Part shown: positions 1-8,490 of the stretch, piece by piece
Numbering within the stretch: the stretch's first letter is position 1
Layout: the number at the start of each line of letters is the position of its first letter
DNA from: Bacilli bacterium
GTDB taxonomy: Bacteria; Bacillota_I; Bacilli_A; RFN20; CAG-826
Length of the DNA stretch: 16,871 bases
NCBI GenBank assembly: GCA_016302705.1
Contig: JAEDNC010000008.1
Coordinates: 1-16,871 of the forward strand
Direction: 5' to 3'
Notes under the pieces: generated by a model
The model's database searches: none
What the model was told of the DNA's origin: nothing
The model's input: only the letters and a program-made list of their open reading frames with translations
Position numbers and translations under genes: made by a program

Positions 1-977
1 CAGCTATCACGACATGCATCAACGATATTGAGCTTAGCTTTCCAACCCATTTCTTTTAATGCTTTAGATGCATCCGCGTAGTTTTCATCAACATCACCAG
101 GTCTTCTATCTTTGATTTCATATGGAATCTTAACTCCATTTGCCTTTTCGAAAGCATTTACTAAATCTAAGACTGAAGTTCCTGTTCCGGTACCTAAGTT
201 ATAAATAACTAATCCTGGTTTGGTTTCTAATTTCTTTAAGGCTGCTAAATGGCCACTTGCTAAGTCCACAACGTGGATGTAGTCTCTGACACCTGTACCA
301 TCATGTGTCTTATAGTCGTTACCAAAGACATTAAGGAATGGACGTTTGCCAACTGCAACTTGAGTAATATATGGCATCAAATTATTTGGAATGCCTTGTG
401 GGTCTTCTCCAATAAGTCCGCTTTCGTGAGCGCCAATTGGATTAAAGTACCTAAGGATAGCAATGTTAGCATCTTTATGATTAGCAGCGTAATCATTAAG
501 CATATATTCAATTTCAAGTTTTGTTTGACCATATGGATTTGTACATCCACCAATGTTATCACTCTCTTTAAGTGGGACATGGTCTGGAACACCATAAACT
601 GTTGCAGAACTTGAAAATACCAGGTTTTTGACGTTAAATTCGCTCATCAAGTTAAGCAAAACGATACTTGAACCGATATTGTTTCTAATGTATAAACCAG
701 GTTTTTGAGTTGATTCTCCAACACTCTTAAGACCAGCAAAGTGGATGATTGCTTCAATCTTTTCTTTTTTGAAGATTTCTCTCATTTTGTTCTCATCACA
801 GACATCAGCCTCGTAGAATGTTGGTCTTTTGCCTGTGATCTTTTCGACACGGTTAAGAACTTCTGGCTTGGAATTAACATAGTTGTCAACAATAACAACG
901 TTATAATTGTTCTCTAATAATTGAACAACTGTGTGGCTTCCAATATAACCTGTACCACCTGTAACTAAAATTGCCAT
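1..977 (-). CDS. galE: UDP-glucose 4-epimerase, partial at its C-terminus
   Basis: This encodes an NAD-dependent short-chain dehydrogenase/reductase that interconverts UDP-glucose and UDP-galactose in the cytoplasm (Leloir pathway and supply of sugar nucleotides for surface glycans). I translated the minus strand by hand: the frame is open from the ATG at 977 to base 1, giving about 325 codons. The N-terminus reads MAILVTGGTGYIGSHT, the Rossmann nucleotide-binding motif. Further on come HFAGLKSV, the FSSSATVYG segment with the catalytic Ser region, NPYGQTK containing the Tyr-xxx-Lys pair, RYFNPIGAH, and GTGVRDYIHV. GalE proteins are usually about 330-338 residues, so only around ten residues should be missing beyond base 1. 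The start follows AGGAGAT, which lies inside the last codons of gatB, 4 nt away. It is therefore probably the last or a late gene of the gatCAB operon. Assignment is firm; other 4-epimerase specificities (for example UDP-GlcNAc) cannot be excluded. Confidence 0.95.
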   Translation of the reverse strand, partial: MAILVTGGTGYIGSHTVVQLLENNYNVVIVDNYVNSKPEVLNRVEKITGKRPTFYEADVCDENKMREIFKKEKIEAIIHFAGLKSVGESTQKPGLYIRNNIGSSIVLLNLMSEFNVKNLVFSSSATVYGVPDHVPLKESDNIGGCTNPYGQTKLEIEYMLNDYAANHKDANIAILRYFNPIGAHESGLIGEDPQGIPNNLMPYITQVAVGKRPFLNVFGNDYKTHDGTGVRDYIHVVDLASGHLAALKKLETKPGLVIYNLGTGTGTSVLDLVNAFEKANGVKIPYEIKDRRPGDVDENYADASKALKEMGWKAKLNIVDACRDS

Positions 978-981
978 CTTC

Positions 982-2397
982 TTATCTCCTTTTAATTTCT
1001 TGAATAATCAGTTTATGAACTATTTTCGGGTTAGCGTTTCCATTAGTAACTTTGTTAACTTGTCCAACTAAGTAACCAATGACATGGTCTTTTCCTTCCT
1101 TATAGTCAGTTACTATTTGAGGGTTACTATCTAAAAGTTCACTAATAATATCTAATAACTTAGCCTCATCATTTACAAGAGAGAAATTTCTTTCTTGTAA
1201 CACCTTCTCTATTTTTTTATCACTAGAATGAGCTTCTAAAAGTATTTCTCTAGCTTGCTTATTTGATAGCTTATCTTGCTCCACTAACAAAACGAGATTA
1301 CCTAACTCAATACTAGAAATATTAAATTCTTTAATGGAGATGTTTTCTTTGTTAAGAATTGCTTGGACATCTACGTTAATCCAGTTAGCGAGTAATTTAA
1401 CCGAACATCCTGTTTTTAATCCTTCATCAAAATAATCAGTGATATCTTTGCTATTCACTAAAAGTGAGGAATCATAATCATTAAGTCCAAGCGCTTTGTA
1501 TCTTACCTTCTTTTCGCTAGCAAGTTCTAAAGAACTATCTATCGCATCTTTAATAAATTCTTTTGAGAGCTTAATAGGTGGAATATTTGGATCGGTGAAG
1601 AACTTATAATCCACAGCATCCACTTTTTCTCTTAACTTAACAGTTCTTTTATGCGCTTCATCATATCTTCTAGTCTCTTGTTTGATTGATTTACCTTCTT
1701 TAATCAAGTTAGACTGACGGCTTATTTCATAATCAACTGCTTTTTGAATGTTCGCTAATGAATTTAAATTCTTAATTTCTACTTTGTGGCCAAGTTTGTT
1801 ACTGCCTTTTTCTGATAATGAAACATTAACATCGCATCTTAAGTTACCAAGTTCGGCTTTACCTTCACTAATACCAAGGAAAGTAACCATTGAACGAATT
1901 GTTTCTAATACTTCTTTAGCCTCACTGCCACTTGTAATATCTGGTAAAGTAACAATCTCAAAAAGTGGAATACCTGCTCTATTAAAATCAAGATATGATT
2001 CGTTTCCAATATGGAATTGGCGACATGTATCTTCTTCAATATGGAGTCTTTCTACCCTAATAATTTTTCCACTATTGAGGGTTAAATATCCATTTTTGCC
2101 AATTGGATTAAATGCCTGAGTTATTTGATAACCTTTTGGAAGATCGCTGTAGAAGTAATTTTTCCTTTCAAAAGTCAAAATATCACTAATTTCCATATGT
2201 AAAGCGTGAGATAGTCTAATTGCATTAACTATTGCTTGCTTATTAACACTAGGAAGAGTGCCTGGAAAAGACATATCAAGTAAAGAAAGACAGGTGTTAC
2301 TAGGAGCAACGTAACTCACTGGGGCAGATGAAAACATCTTGGACTTAGTGTTCATCTCAACATGCATTTCTAAACCAATAACAACATTAAATTCCAT
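982..2397 (-). CDS. gatB: Asp-tRNA(Asn)/Glu-tRNA(Gln) amidotransferase subunit B
   Basis: GatB is the kinase and tRNA-binding subunit of GatCAB. It phosphorylates the side-chain carboxylate of Glu-tRNA(Gln) or Asp-tRNA(Asn), which is then amidated with ammonia from GatA. The N-terminus VVIGLEMHVE carries the conserved Glu and His metal-site residues. HIEEDTCRQFH and FNRAGIPLFEIVT follow in the cradle domain, and a C-terminal YqeY-like tail ends with GYLVGQVNKVTNG and NPKIVHKL. At 471 residues it is full length for the family. I chose the ATG at 2397, not 2403: AGGAG sits 6 nt before 2397 but directly against 2403. The gene overlaps the gatA end by 11 nt, indicating coupled translation. No Cys-rich zinc knuckle is seen in the cradle region, a variation known in bacterial GatB. 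Confidence 0.97.
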   Translation of the reverse strand: MEFNVVIGLEMHVEMNTKSKMFSSAPVSYVAPSNTCLSLLDMSFPGTLPSVNKQAIVNAIRLSHALHMEISDILTFERKNYFYSDLPKGYQITQAFNPIGKNGYLTLNSGKIIRVERLHIEEDTCRQFHIGNESYLDFNRAGIPLFEIVTLPDITSGSEAKEVLETIRSMVTFLGISEGKAELGNLRCDVNVSLSEKGSNKLGHKVEIKNLNSLANIQKAVDYEISRQSNLIKEGKSIKQETRRYDEAHKRTVKLREKVDAVDYKFFTDPNIPPIKLSKEFIKDAIDSSLELASEKKVRYKALGLNDYDSSLLVNSKDITDYFDEGLKTGCSVKLLANWINVDVQAILNKENISIKEFNISSIELGNLVLLVEQDKLSNKQAREILLEAHSSDKKIEKVLQERNFSLVNDEAKLLDIISELLDSNPQIVTDYKEGKDHVIGYLVGQVNKVTNGNANPKIVHKLIIQEIKRR

Positions 2398-3850
2398 CGT
2401 CATCTCCTGCGATAATATTTGCTAATCCTGTAAACTTTTCAATTTGGTTTGCAATATTGAGCAAAAGTGCCTCATCAAAGGGTTTTGCCGATAAATTTGC
2501 TCCAAAAGGCATATTTTTTTCAAATCCGATTGGAAAAGTTATTGATGGGAAACCACCCATATTTGCATAGGCCATATAGTTATCAGCGATTAAGTATTCA
2601 TCAGCGATTTTATTTTTTGTTGATTTGATAAATGGAGCAATTGATGGACTGGCTGGATTATAAATAACATCATATTGTTCAAGTACTTTACTTATGGAAT
2701 TAACTATTACTCGACGACATTTTTGCGCTCGAACGAACAATTCCTCTCGATTGTCTTTTAAAAGCGAGAAACTACCAATAACTAGACGTCTTTTCGCGTA
2801 TTCAGAAATCCCTTCTGTTCTAGTTTTAATCACTAAGTCAGCATATGAATCTCCATCGATCATATTTCCGAATTTAACCCCATCTAAATTCGCGTAATTA
2901 CTCGTTGCTTCTGCGGATGAAATGATAATATATGTAGGATATATAGACTTGAGTATTTTGCTATCGATTGAAACATAGTCGACAATCGCGCCTTGACTCG
3001 TCAAATACTCGACTGTTTTATTAAAAGCGTTTAGAACTACCTTATCAGAAATTGAAGCGTTAATCTCTTTAATAACCGCAATTCGTTTTCCTTTAAGAGA
3101 GTCATCTAATCTAGAAGTGTAGTCTTCAACTTTATTAAAAGAAGATGACATATCTTTATTGTCTCTGCCTGCTAAAACATTTAGAAGATAAGCACTATCA
3201 AACACATTTCTTGTAAAATAAGCCACATGGTCTAAAGAACACGCAAACGGTAATAATCCATATCTAGATATTCTTCCCCATGTTGGTTTAAAACCCACCA
3301 ATCCAGCGTATGATGCTGGTTTTCTAACAGAATCACCAGTATCACTTCCAATTGAAATAGGAACAATACCAGCACTAACAGCAGCTGCGCTGCCACTACT
3401 CGATCCACCAATCATATGTTTATGGGATTTGTCCCATGGATTATAAGCAGCACCTAAATGTCCGTTTGTGCCGCTTCCACCCATGGCGAGTTCATCCATA
3501 GTAGTTTTACCTATTAGAATCGCACCCTCGTTTTCTAATCTAGACACAACTTCAGCATCAAAAATAGGAACATATCCTTCAAGAATTTTACTACTAGCGG
3601 TAGTTGGAATATCTTTTGTGGAATAATTATCTTTAATAACTACTGGAACGCCATATAAAAGATTGTCTTTTTTATTTTCATCTAGAGTTTTAACTTTTTC
3701 AAAAGCTTCTTTCTCACATATATATTCAAACGCATTGTTTTTGTCTTGTTTTGCAAGTTCAATTGCGTACTTAACTAAGTCAAAAGGAGCCACTTCTTTA
3801 TCGGTTATTGCCTTATGTAGGTCTAAGAGAGTCATTCTTTTGTAGTCCAT
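2387..3850 (-). CDS. gatA: Asp-tRNA(Asn)/Glu-tRNA(Gln) amidotransferase subunit A
   Basis: GatA is the amidase-signature glutaminase of GatCAB: it hydrolyses glutamine and sends ammonia through a tunnel to GatB. The 487-residue length is normal. The Ser-cisSer-Lys triad can be placed by spacing: Lys73 in VPVVIKDNYS, cis-Ser150 in GGSSSGSAAAV, and nucleophile Ser174 in GSDTGDSVRKPAS. The usual signature around the nucleophile is GSDTGGSIRQP, so here Gly to Asp at 173 and Gln to Lys at 177 differ from the Bacillus-type enzyme. From memory, not checked, Mollicutes GatA proteins share this variant, so the enzyme is probably active. The start ATG overlaps the gatC stop by one base (TAATG), and the 3' end overlaps gatB by 11 nt, giving the conserved gatCAB order. 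Confidence 0.97.
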   Translation of the reverse strand: MDYKRMTLLDLHKAITDKEVAPFDLVKYAIELAKQDKNNAFEYICEKEAFEKVKTLDENKKDNLLYGVPVVIKDNYSTKDIPTTASSKILEGYVPIFDAEVVSRLENEGAILIGKTTMDELAMGGSGTNGHLGAAYNPWDKSHKHMIGGSSSGSAAAVSAGIVPISIGSDTGDSVRKPASYAGLVGFKPTWGRISRYGLLPFACSLDHVAYFTRNVFDSAYLLNVLAGRDNKDMSSSFNKVEDYTSRLDDSLKGKRIAVIKEINASISDKVVLNAFNKTVEYLTSQGAIVDYVSIDSKILKSIYPTYIIISSAEATSNYANLDGVKFGNMIDGDSYADLVIKTRTEGISEYAKRRLVIGSFSLLKDNREELFVRAQKCRRVIVNSISKVLEQYDVIYNPASPSIAPFIKSTKNKIADEYLIADNYMAYANMGGFPSITFPIGFEKNMPFGANLSAKPFDEALLLNIANQIEKFTGLANIIAGDDDGI

Positions 3851-4146
3851 TACTTAACTACCCTAGGGAGGACAATATAATCCCCGTTCTTTCTCTTGGA
3901 ATTTTTTAATGCATCTTCTTTAGTGATTGTCTCTTCAACAACGTCATCTCTTAAAAAATCATTAGTGATTTCAAAAGGAAAAGTCATCGGTTCAACATCA
4001 TCCACTCCTTTAATGTCTTTGATTAAATCCATTTGCATAGTAATGGTTTCAAAATCAGATGTTAATTTGTCATATTCTTCATCTGACATTTCCATCATCA
4101 GTTTTCTAGTTGCGATAATTAATGTTTCTTTAGAGACCTTTTTCAT
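3850..4146 (-). CDS. gatC: Asp-tRNA(Asn)/Glu-tRNA(Gln) amidotransferase subunit C
   Basis: GatC is the small subunit that wraps around and stabilises the GatA-GatB interface of the transamidosome. The 98-residue product fits the family length. It has the N-terminal helical part followed by the acidic MQMDLIKDIKGVDDVEPM segment and the PFEITNDFLRDD motif, equivalent to the conserved VEPMTHPLxxxxxLRxD region. An in-frame GTG lies further up at 4164, but the ATG at 4146 is preferred because family members begin near this Met-Lys-Lys and because a TGC-TAAATT -10 box lies just upstream. No Shine-Dalgarno sequence precedes either candidate, so the mRNA may be nearly leaderless. It is the first gene of gatC-gatA-gatB-galE, separated from ligA by a terminator. 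Confidence 0.93.
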   Translation of the reverse strand: MKKVSKETLIIATRKLMMEMSDEEYDKLTSDFETITMQMDLIKDIKGVDDVEPMTFPFEITNDFLRDDVVEETITKEDALKNSKRKNGDYIVLPRVVK

Positions 4147-4183
4147 GCATGTTAAATTTAGCACATGTATGCATTTTTATAAA
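4144..4183 (-). promoter_or_regulatory. Predicted gatCAB promoter with start site at the ATG
   Basis: On the minus strand an extended -10 element TGC-TAAATT (hexamer 4160 to 4155, TG at 4163-4162) is preceded, after a 17-nt spacer, by TTTATA (4183 to 4178, 4 of 6 matches to TTGACA). Transcription would start about 4148, two bases before the gatC ATG at 4146. It lies directly downstream of the ligA terminator, as expected for a new transcription unit. The hexamers are only partial consensus matches, so this is an inference. Confidence 0.5.
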
Positions 4184-4185
4184 AT

Positions 4186-4220
4186 AAAAAACACCTTAAT
4201 CAAAGATTTTGGTGTTTTTA
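4186..4220 (-). terminator. Rho-independent terminator after ligA
   Basis: Between the ligA stop and gatC is a strong inverted repeat: AAAAACACC pairs with GGTGTTTTT (arms 4187-4195 and 4211-4219). Within it, AATC and GATT pair across a TTT loop with a symmetric AA/AA internal loop. On the minus strand the right arm runs into TTTTTTATTTTAT, a good U-tract. The plus strand also has a short T-run, so the element could act in both directions, but only minus-strand genes flank it. It separates pcrA-ligA from gatCAB, which run together in some other Firmicutes. Confidence 0.82.
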
Positions 4221-4230
4221 GTCTTAAGTT

Positions 4231-6216
4231 TTATTTAATAAGAGCAAGGAATTCTTCTTCACCAAGAACTTGTATTCCAAGCGCATGAGCTTTATCTAAT
4301 TTAGATCCAGCCTCTTCTCCAGCAATAACACAGTCAGTAGCCTTACTTACTGAGCCAGTGACTTTTGCTCCCACGTCTTCTAATAAGGCAGTAGCTTCTT
4401 TTCTGCCCATTGATGAAAGAGTGCCAGTTAAGACAACTGTTTTACCAGAGAAATATGAATTTGCAGCTTTAGTTGTGCTTCCAATGAACTTAAAGTTAAC
4501 TCCTCTTTCTTTTAACTCATTAATGAGTTCAACATTTTTTTCATCACTAAACCACGCGAGTAAGGATTTAGATAGAACTGGTCCGACATCAGGAATTTCA
4601 AGTAGCTCTTCCTCAGTGGTTGCCGCTAAAGCGTCAATATCACCATATTTTCTTGCTAAAGTTTTAGCCATTTTTTCGCCGACTTCTTTAATACCTAAGC
4701 CGAACAATACTTTTTCTAATGAGTTCTCTTTACTCTTTTCAATTCCGGCTAATAAATTATCGATTGATTTATCCTTCCATCCATCTAACGAGATAATGTC
4801 ATCACGATATTGGGATAAGTCATAAATGTCCTTAATAGAATGAATGAATCCTTGGTTGAAGAATTGTTCAGCAACTTTTTCTCCAAGTCCTTCAATGTCC
4901 ATAGCGTCTCTACTAGCAAAATGGATAATGCTTTCGATTTTTTTAGCTTCGCAATGAGTATTAAGACAGAAATGCATTGCATCAATTCGAGTAAGTGGAG
5001 ATCCACAAACAGGACATTTGTCAATCATTTCAAAGTCAATAACATCGTCAGAACGGCGTTCTTTTACTGGTCTAACGACTTCTGGGATAACATCTCCGGC
5101 CTTTCTAATAACAACATAATCACCGACTTTTAAATCCTTTTCTCTAATGAAGTCTTCATTATGTAAAGTTGCCCTTTGAACTAAGCTACCAGCAACCCTT
5201 ACAGGCTCTAAAACAGCGTTAGGAGTAATCTTTCCAGTACGTCCAACTGTGTAAATAATATCAGTTAGTTTTGTGATAACTTCTTCAGGCGGGAACTTAT
5301 ATGCAATAGCCCATTTTGGTGTTTTAGACGTATAACCTAATTTATCATACATATCCATGTCATCAACTTTGATAACAATGCCATCGATATCATAGGCTAA
5401 AGAAGGTCTTTTTTCGGTATATTCATTAATGAAATCAATGACTTCATCAATTCCATTACACAATCTTCTTTCTGGATTAGTCTTAAATCCTAATCTATCT
5501 GCCATATTTAATGCTTCTGAGTGATAGCGTAATCCAAAATCTTTTGCGTTAACAACGTAATACCAGAAGGCATCAAGTCCACGATTAGCAGCAATTGCAC
5601 TATCAAGTTGTCTAATACTACCAGCAGCAGCATTTCTTGCATTAGCAAATAATGGTTCACCAGTTAATTCTCTTTCTTTATTTAATCGTTCAAGGGATTT
5701 CTTTGGCATAAAGACTTCGCCACGAATCTCATATTCATCGTCTAAATCAATATGACTAGGAACAGATTTAATGGTAATAACGTTACTGGTAACGTCTTCT
5801 CCAACAGTTCCGTCTCCTCTAGTAGCAGCGTAGATTAGTCTATTTCTATAAACAAGAGAAATACCAAGGCCATCAATTTTCATTTCAGCCATATATCTCA
5901 CTTTATCAACTTGGAGAACATCTCTAATCTTTTTATCAAAGTCTCTTAAATCTTCATCGTTAAAAGCATTTGCTAAAGAGAGCATCATTCTTTTGTGAGT
6001 AACTTTTTGAAATTCATCTTGGACCATTCCTCCAACTCTTTGAGTTGGTGATAATGGACTTTTTAATTCAGGATGAGCGTTTTCTAAAGCGATTAATTCT
6101 TGCATTAATCTATCATATTCCGCATCGGTTACTGAAGGATTATCTAATACATAATATTCATAATTGTACTTTTCGAGTAATTTAGTAATCTCTTCTACTC
6201 TTAATTTAGGATCCAT
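4231..6216 (-). CDS. ligA: NAD-dependent DNA ligase
   Basis: LigA seals nicks between Okazaki fragments and in repair tracts, using NAD+ to adenylate an active-site lysine. The 661-residue product has all family domains in order: the Ia domain with YYVLDNPSVTDAEYDRL (about 21-37), the adenylation domain with the catalytic Lys113 in AEMKIDG, motif RGDGTVGEDVT (about 133-143), IRGEVFMPK, the LAYDIDGIVIKVD segment, an OB fold, a zinc finger with Cys401, Cys404, Cys417 and Cys422, helix-hairpin-helix repeats (GLGIKEVGEKMA, IPDVGPVLSKSL), and a C-terminal BRCT domain from about residue 590 (GKTVVLTGTLSSMGRKEA). The start is 2 nt after the pcrA stop, with GGGAG 9 nt upstream, indicating co-transcription with pcrA. 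It ends at the terminator at 4186-4220. Nothing appears truncated. Confidence 0.98.
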   Translation of the reverse strand: MDPKLRVEEITKLLEKYNYEYYVLDNPSVTDAEYDRLMQELIALENAHPELKSPLSPTQRVGGMVQDEFQKVTHKRMMLSLANAFNDEDLRDFDKKIRDVLQVDKVRYMAEMKIDGLGISLVYRNRLIYAATRGDGTVGEDVTSNVITIKSVPSHIDLDDEYEIRGEVFMPKKSLERLNKERELTGEPLFANARNAAAGSIRQLDSAIAANRGLDAFWYYVVNAKDFGLRYHSEALNMADRLGFKTNPERRLCNGIDEVIDFINEYTEKRPSLAYDIDGIVIKVDDMDMYDKLGYTSKTPKWAIAYKFPPEEVITKLTDIIYTVGRTGKITPNAVLEPVRVAGSLVQRATLHNEDFIREKDLKVGDYVVIRKAGDVIPEVVRPVKERRSDDVIDFEMIDKCPVCGSPLTRIDAMHFCLNTHCEAKKIESIIHFASRDAMDIEGLGEKVAEQFFNQGFIHSIKDIYDLSQYRDDIISLDGWKDKSIDNLLAGIEKSKENSLEKVLFGLGIKEVGEKMAKTLARKYGDIDALAATTEEELLEIPDVGPVLSKSLLAWFSDEKNVELINELKERGVNFKFIGSTTKAANSYFSGKTVVLTGTLSSMGRKEATALLEDVGAKVTGSVSKATDCVIAGEEAGSKLDKAHALGIQVLGEEEFLALIK

Positions 6217-6218
6217 AA

Positions 6219-8444
6219 TTATTTGCTCCCTTTGGATATCATTTTATGATTTCCAAGAAGTGTTTTTTCACCATGATCTTCGAAGTTAACGACAATAATT
6301 CCATCTCCTTCTAAAGCAGTGACCACTCCTTTGCCAAACTTTTGATGTATACAAATATCTCCAACTTTCCAATCATCAACACCATTGTTGACTTCTTGAG
6401 AAAATGGTTCTTCCACAAATGGAAGATCATCAAAGACAATCGCATCTTTCTTTTTGTCTTCGTAACTATAGTGATATGAAGGGCGATTGTCTCTAAAAGA
6501 GTTTCTTGTTGTTGGTCTACTAGCGGTAGAATTACCACTTTCAGCGATAAACATTGATTCACTTAATTCAGATTTAACAACATAGCTAAATCCATGTGAA
6601 TAAGTTAAATAAAGCCTTTCTTTAGCTCTAGTGAAAGCAACATACGCTAATCTTCTTTCTTCTTCAATAGCAGCATAGCCACCTTCGGTAAGGGCTCTGT
6701 TAGATGGGAAAACTCCTTGATTTAATTTAACAACAAAGACGACTGGATATTCTAACCCTTTAGCGGTGTGGACCGTCATTAAAGTAACGTGTTCTCCCTC
6801 CACCATATCATCCTGAGCAGATACAAGAGCAACATTTTGTAAATATTCATCAAATGTAGCGTCTGGATTGCTCTTCAAGAAGTGTCTTAAATCTTCGAAT
6901 AAAGATTTGACGTTTTCTAAACGGTCATCGCAATCTTCATCGAGTAAGAGGTAATCGTAATATCCGATATCATTAATTAAATCTTCAAGAATCTTAGAGA
7001 AGGTTTCTTCGTCTTTATTAATTTCATCGCGCGTATGGTTAATGCGCATAATGAGTGAACGTAATGTGTTGATAGCCTTTGGAGGACATTCTTCTAAAGC
7101 ATAATCCTCACAAATATATTCATACATTGATAAATTGTGTTCTAAAGCTGCTTTTTTTATTTTTAGTGTTGCAGTATCGCCAATTCCTCTTCTTGGAGTG
7201 TTGATAATTCTCTCGAAAGAAATGTCATCTTTCATGTTGTTTATGAGGCGAAAATACGCAAGAACGTCCTTAATTTCGGCTCTTTGGTAGAATTTCATGC
7301 CTCCATAAATGACATATGGAATTTGCTTTGCCATTAATGCTTTTTCAAATTCAAGAGTAACATAGCTGCTTCTATAAAGAATAACAATATCAGAGAGTTT
7401 ATAATGTTGAACTTCTCTTAACATCTTGATTTCTCGAGCAACATATTCAGCTTCTCCAAGCCCGCTATCAGCGCATCTCACAGTAATCGCGTTTCCTTTA
7501 ATATTGTCTGTATACAAATTTTTAGGAACACGCATCTTGTTATGAGATATCAATTTGTTAGCGCTATCGAGGATGTTTTGAGTGCTACGGTAGTTTCTAT
7601 CGAGAATGACAGTTTTAACTCCAATAAATTTCTTATCTAAATCTAAGATGATGCCTTGGTTAGCACCTCTCCATGTATAAATAGTCTGATCTGGGTCACC
7701 AACAACATATAATGTTGATGTTGGCTTAAGTAATAATCTAATTAATTTGTCTTCTGTATCATTAGTATCTTGAAACTCATCAATAAGAATGTGGTCAATT
7801 CTGTCTTGCCATTTTGCTCTTACCATTGGGAAAGAAGTAAGAATTTGATTTGCTCTTAGAAGTAAATCATCAAAATCTAAGGCATATTGTCTTGCTTTGA
7901 TATTTTCATATTCTTCATAAAATTCTAAACAAGTTTTCTCATCTTCAAATCTCTCATGGTCAATTCTGATATCATCAGGATACTTTTCTTTGAGTTTGCA
8001 ACTACCAATATAATTAACGGTTTTCTTGATAATTGGGTCACTCTTTTTATAACCTCTATTCGCTGCGATATCTTTGATGATTTTTAGTTGATCTTCTTCA
8101 TCCAAGATAGTGAAGTTGGAAGGATAATTAATAACATTAATTTCTTGCCTTAAGAAATAAGCGGCAAATGAGTGGAATGTTTTAATGGTCAAATCTCTTT
8201 CGCATTCAGGAACGATTTGAACAACTCGGTTTTTCATTTCGTTAGCAACTTTATTGGTAAAAGTAATTGCTAAAATCTTCCAAGGTTTCACTCTACATTT
8301 GGAAATAAGATAAGCAATTCGGTAAGTTAAAACACGAGTCTTTCCACTGCCTGCTCCAGCAATGACTCTTGTATACTGACTATTGGCTTCAACAGCCTCT
8401 AATTGTCGTTCATTAAGCGAACTAACTAATTCAGAATATTGCAT
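6219..8444 (-). CDS. pcrA: ATP-dependent DNA helicase, PcrA/UvrD family
   Basis: This is a superfamily 1A 3'-5' helicase acting in nucleotide excision repair, replication-fork rescue and removal of RecA filaments. The 741-residue protein shows the full motif set: Walker A GAGSGKT (30-36), motif Ia ITFTNKVANEM, motif II DEFQDTN (222-228), motif III VVGDPDQTIYTWRGA (about 247-261), motif IV RNYRSTQNIL, motif V LMTVHTAKGLEYPVVFV and motif VI YVAFTRAKERLYL. A C-terminal VGDICIHQKFGKGVV segment resembles the Tudor-like RNA-polymerase-binding domain of Gram-positive PcrA, favouring PcrA over Rep. Adjacency to ligA is the usual Firmicutes arrangement. The start at 8444 aligns with family N-termini; no Shine-Dalgarno sequence precedes it, and an extended -10 lies immediately upstream, so translation may be leaderless. 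Confidence 0.96.
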   Translation of the reverse strand: MQYSELVSSLNERQLEAVEANSQYTRVIAGAGSGKTRVLTYRIAYLISKCRVKPWKILAITFTNKVANEMKNRVVQIVPECERDLTIKTFHSFAAYFLRQEINVINYPSNFTILDEEDQLKIIKDIAANRGYKKSDPIIKKTVNYIGSCKLKEKYPDDIRIDHERFEDEKTCLEFYEEYENIKARQYALDFDDLLLRANQILTSFPMVRAKWQDRIDHILIDEFQDTNDTEDKLIRLLLKPTSTLYVVGDPDQTIYTWRGANQGIILDLDKKFIGVKTVILDRNYRSTQNILDSANKLISHNKMRVPKNLYTDNIKGNAITVRCADSGLGEAEYVAREIKMLREVQHYKLSDIVILYRSSYVTLEFEKALMAKQIPYVIYGGMKFYQRAEIKDVLAYFRLINNMKDDISFERIINTPRRGIGDTATLKIKKAALEHNLSMYEYICEDYALEECPPKAINTLRSLIMRINHTRDEINKDEETFSKILEDLINDIGYYDYLLLDEDCDDRLENVKSLFEDLRHFLKSNPDATFDEYLQNVALVSAQDDMVEGEHVTLMTVHTAKGLEYPVVFVVKLNQGVFPSNRALTEGGYAAIEEERRLAYVAFTRAKERLYLTYSHGFSYVVKSELSESMFIAESGNSTASRPTTRNSFRDNRPSYHYSYEDKKKDAIVFDDLPFVEEPFSQEVNNGVDDWKVGDICIHQKFGKGVVTALEGDGIIVVNFEDHGEKTLLGNHKMISKGSK

Positions 8445-8490
8445 AGCAATATACTAACACATATATAGAGTCTATTCAATTTGATTTCAA
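8444..8490 (-). promoter_or_regulatory. Predicted pcrA-ligA promoter(s)
   Basis: Two overlapping minus-strand promoters can be read. The first is TTGAAT (8479 to 8474), a 17-nt spacer, and an extended -10 TGT-TAGTAT (hexamer 8456 to 8451); this puts +1 on the A of the pcrA ATG. The second is TTGAAA (8490 to 8485), 17 nt, and TATATA (8467 to 8462); this gives a leader of roughly a dozen bases with no Shine-Dalgarno sequence. The second -35 overlaps the stop codon of the upstream lipoprotein gene. No terminator is visible here, so read-through from that gene is also possible. Confidence 0.5.

Noticed and set aside
273..614. Plus-strand ORF of 113 codons
   Set aside because: It is antisense to galE, whose minus-strand translation is fully open here with clear SDR motifs.
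4358..4825. Plus-strand ORF of 155 codons
   Set aside because: Antisense to the ligA HhH and BRCT regions; composition is that of a reversed coding frame.
8475..8489. Possible UGA-as-Trp reading at the lipoprotein stop
   Set aside because: Readthrough would add only a few codons before TAG, and the large genes use TGG for Trp with no in-frame TGA, so the standard code fits.
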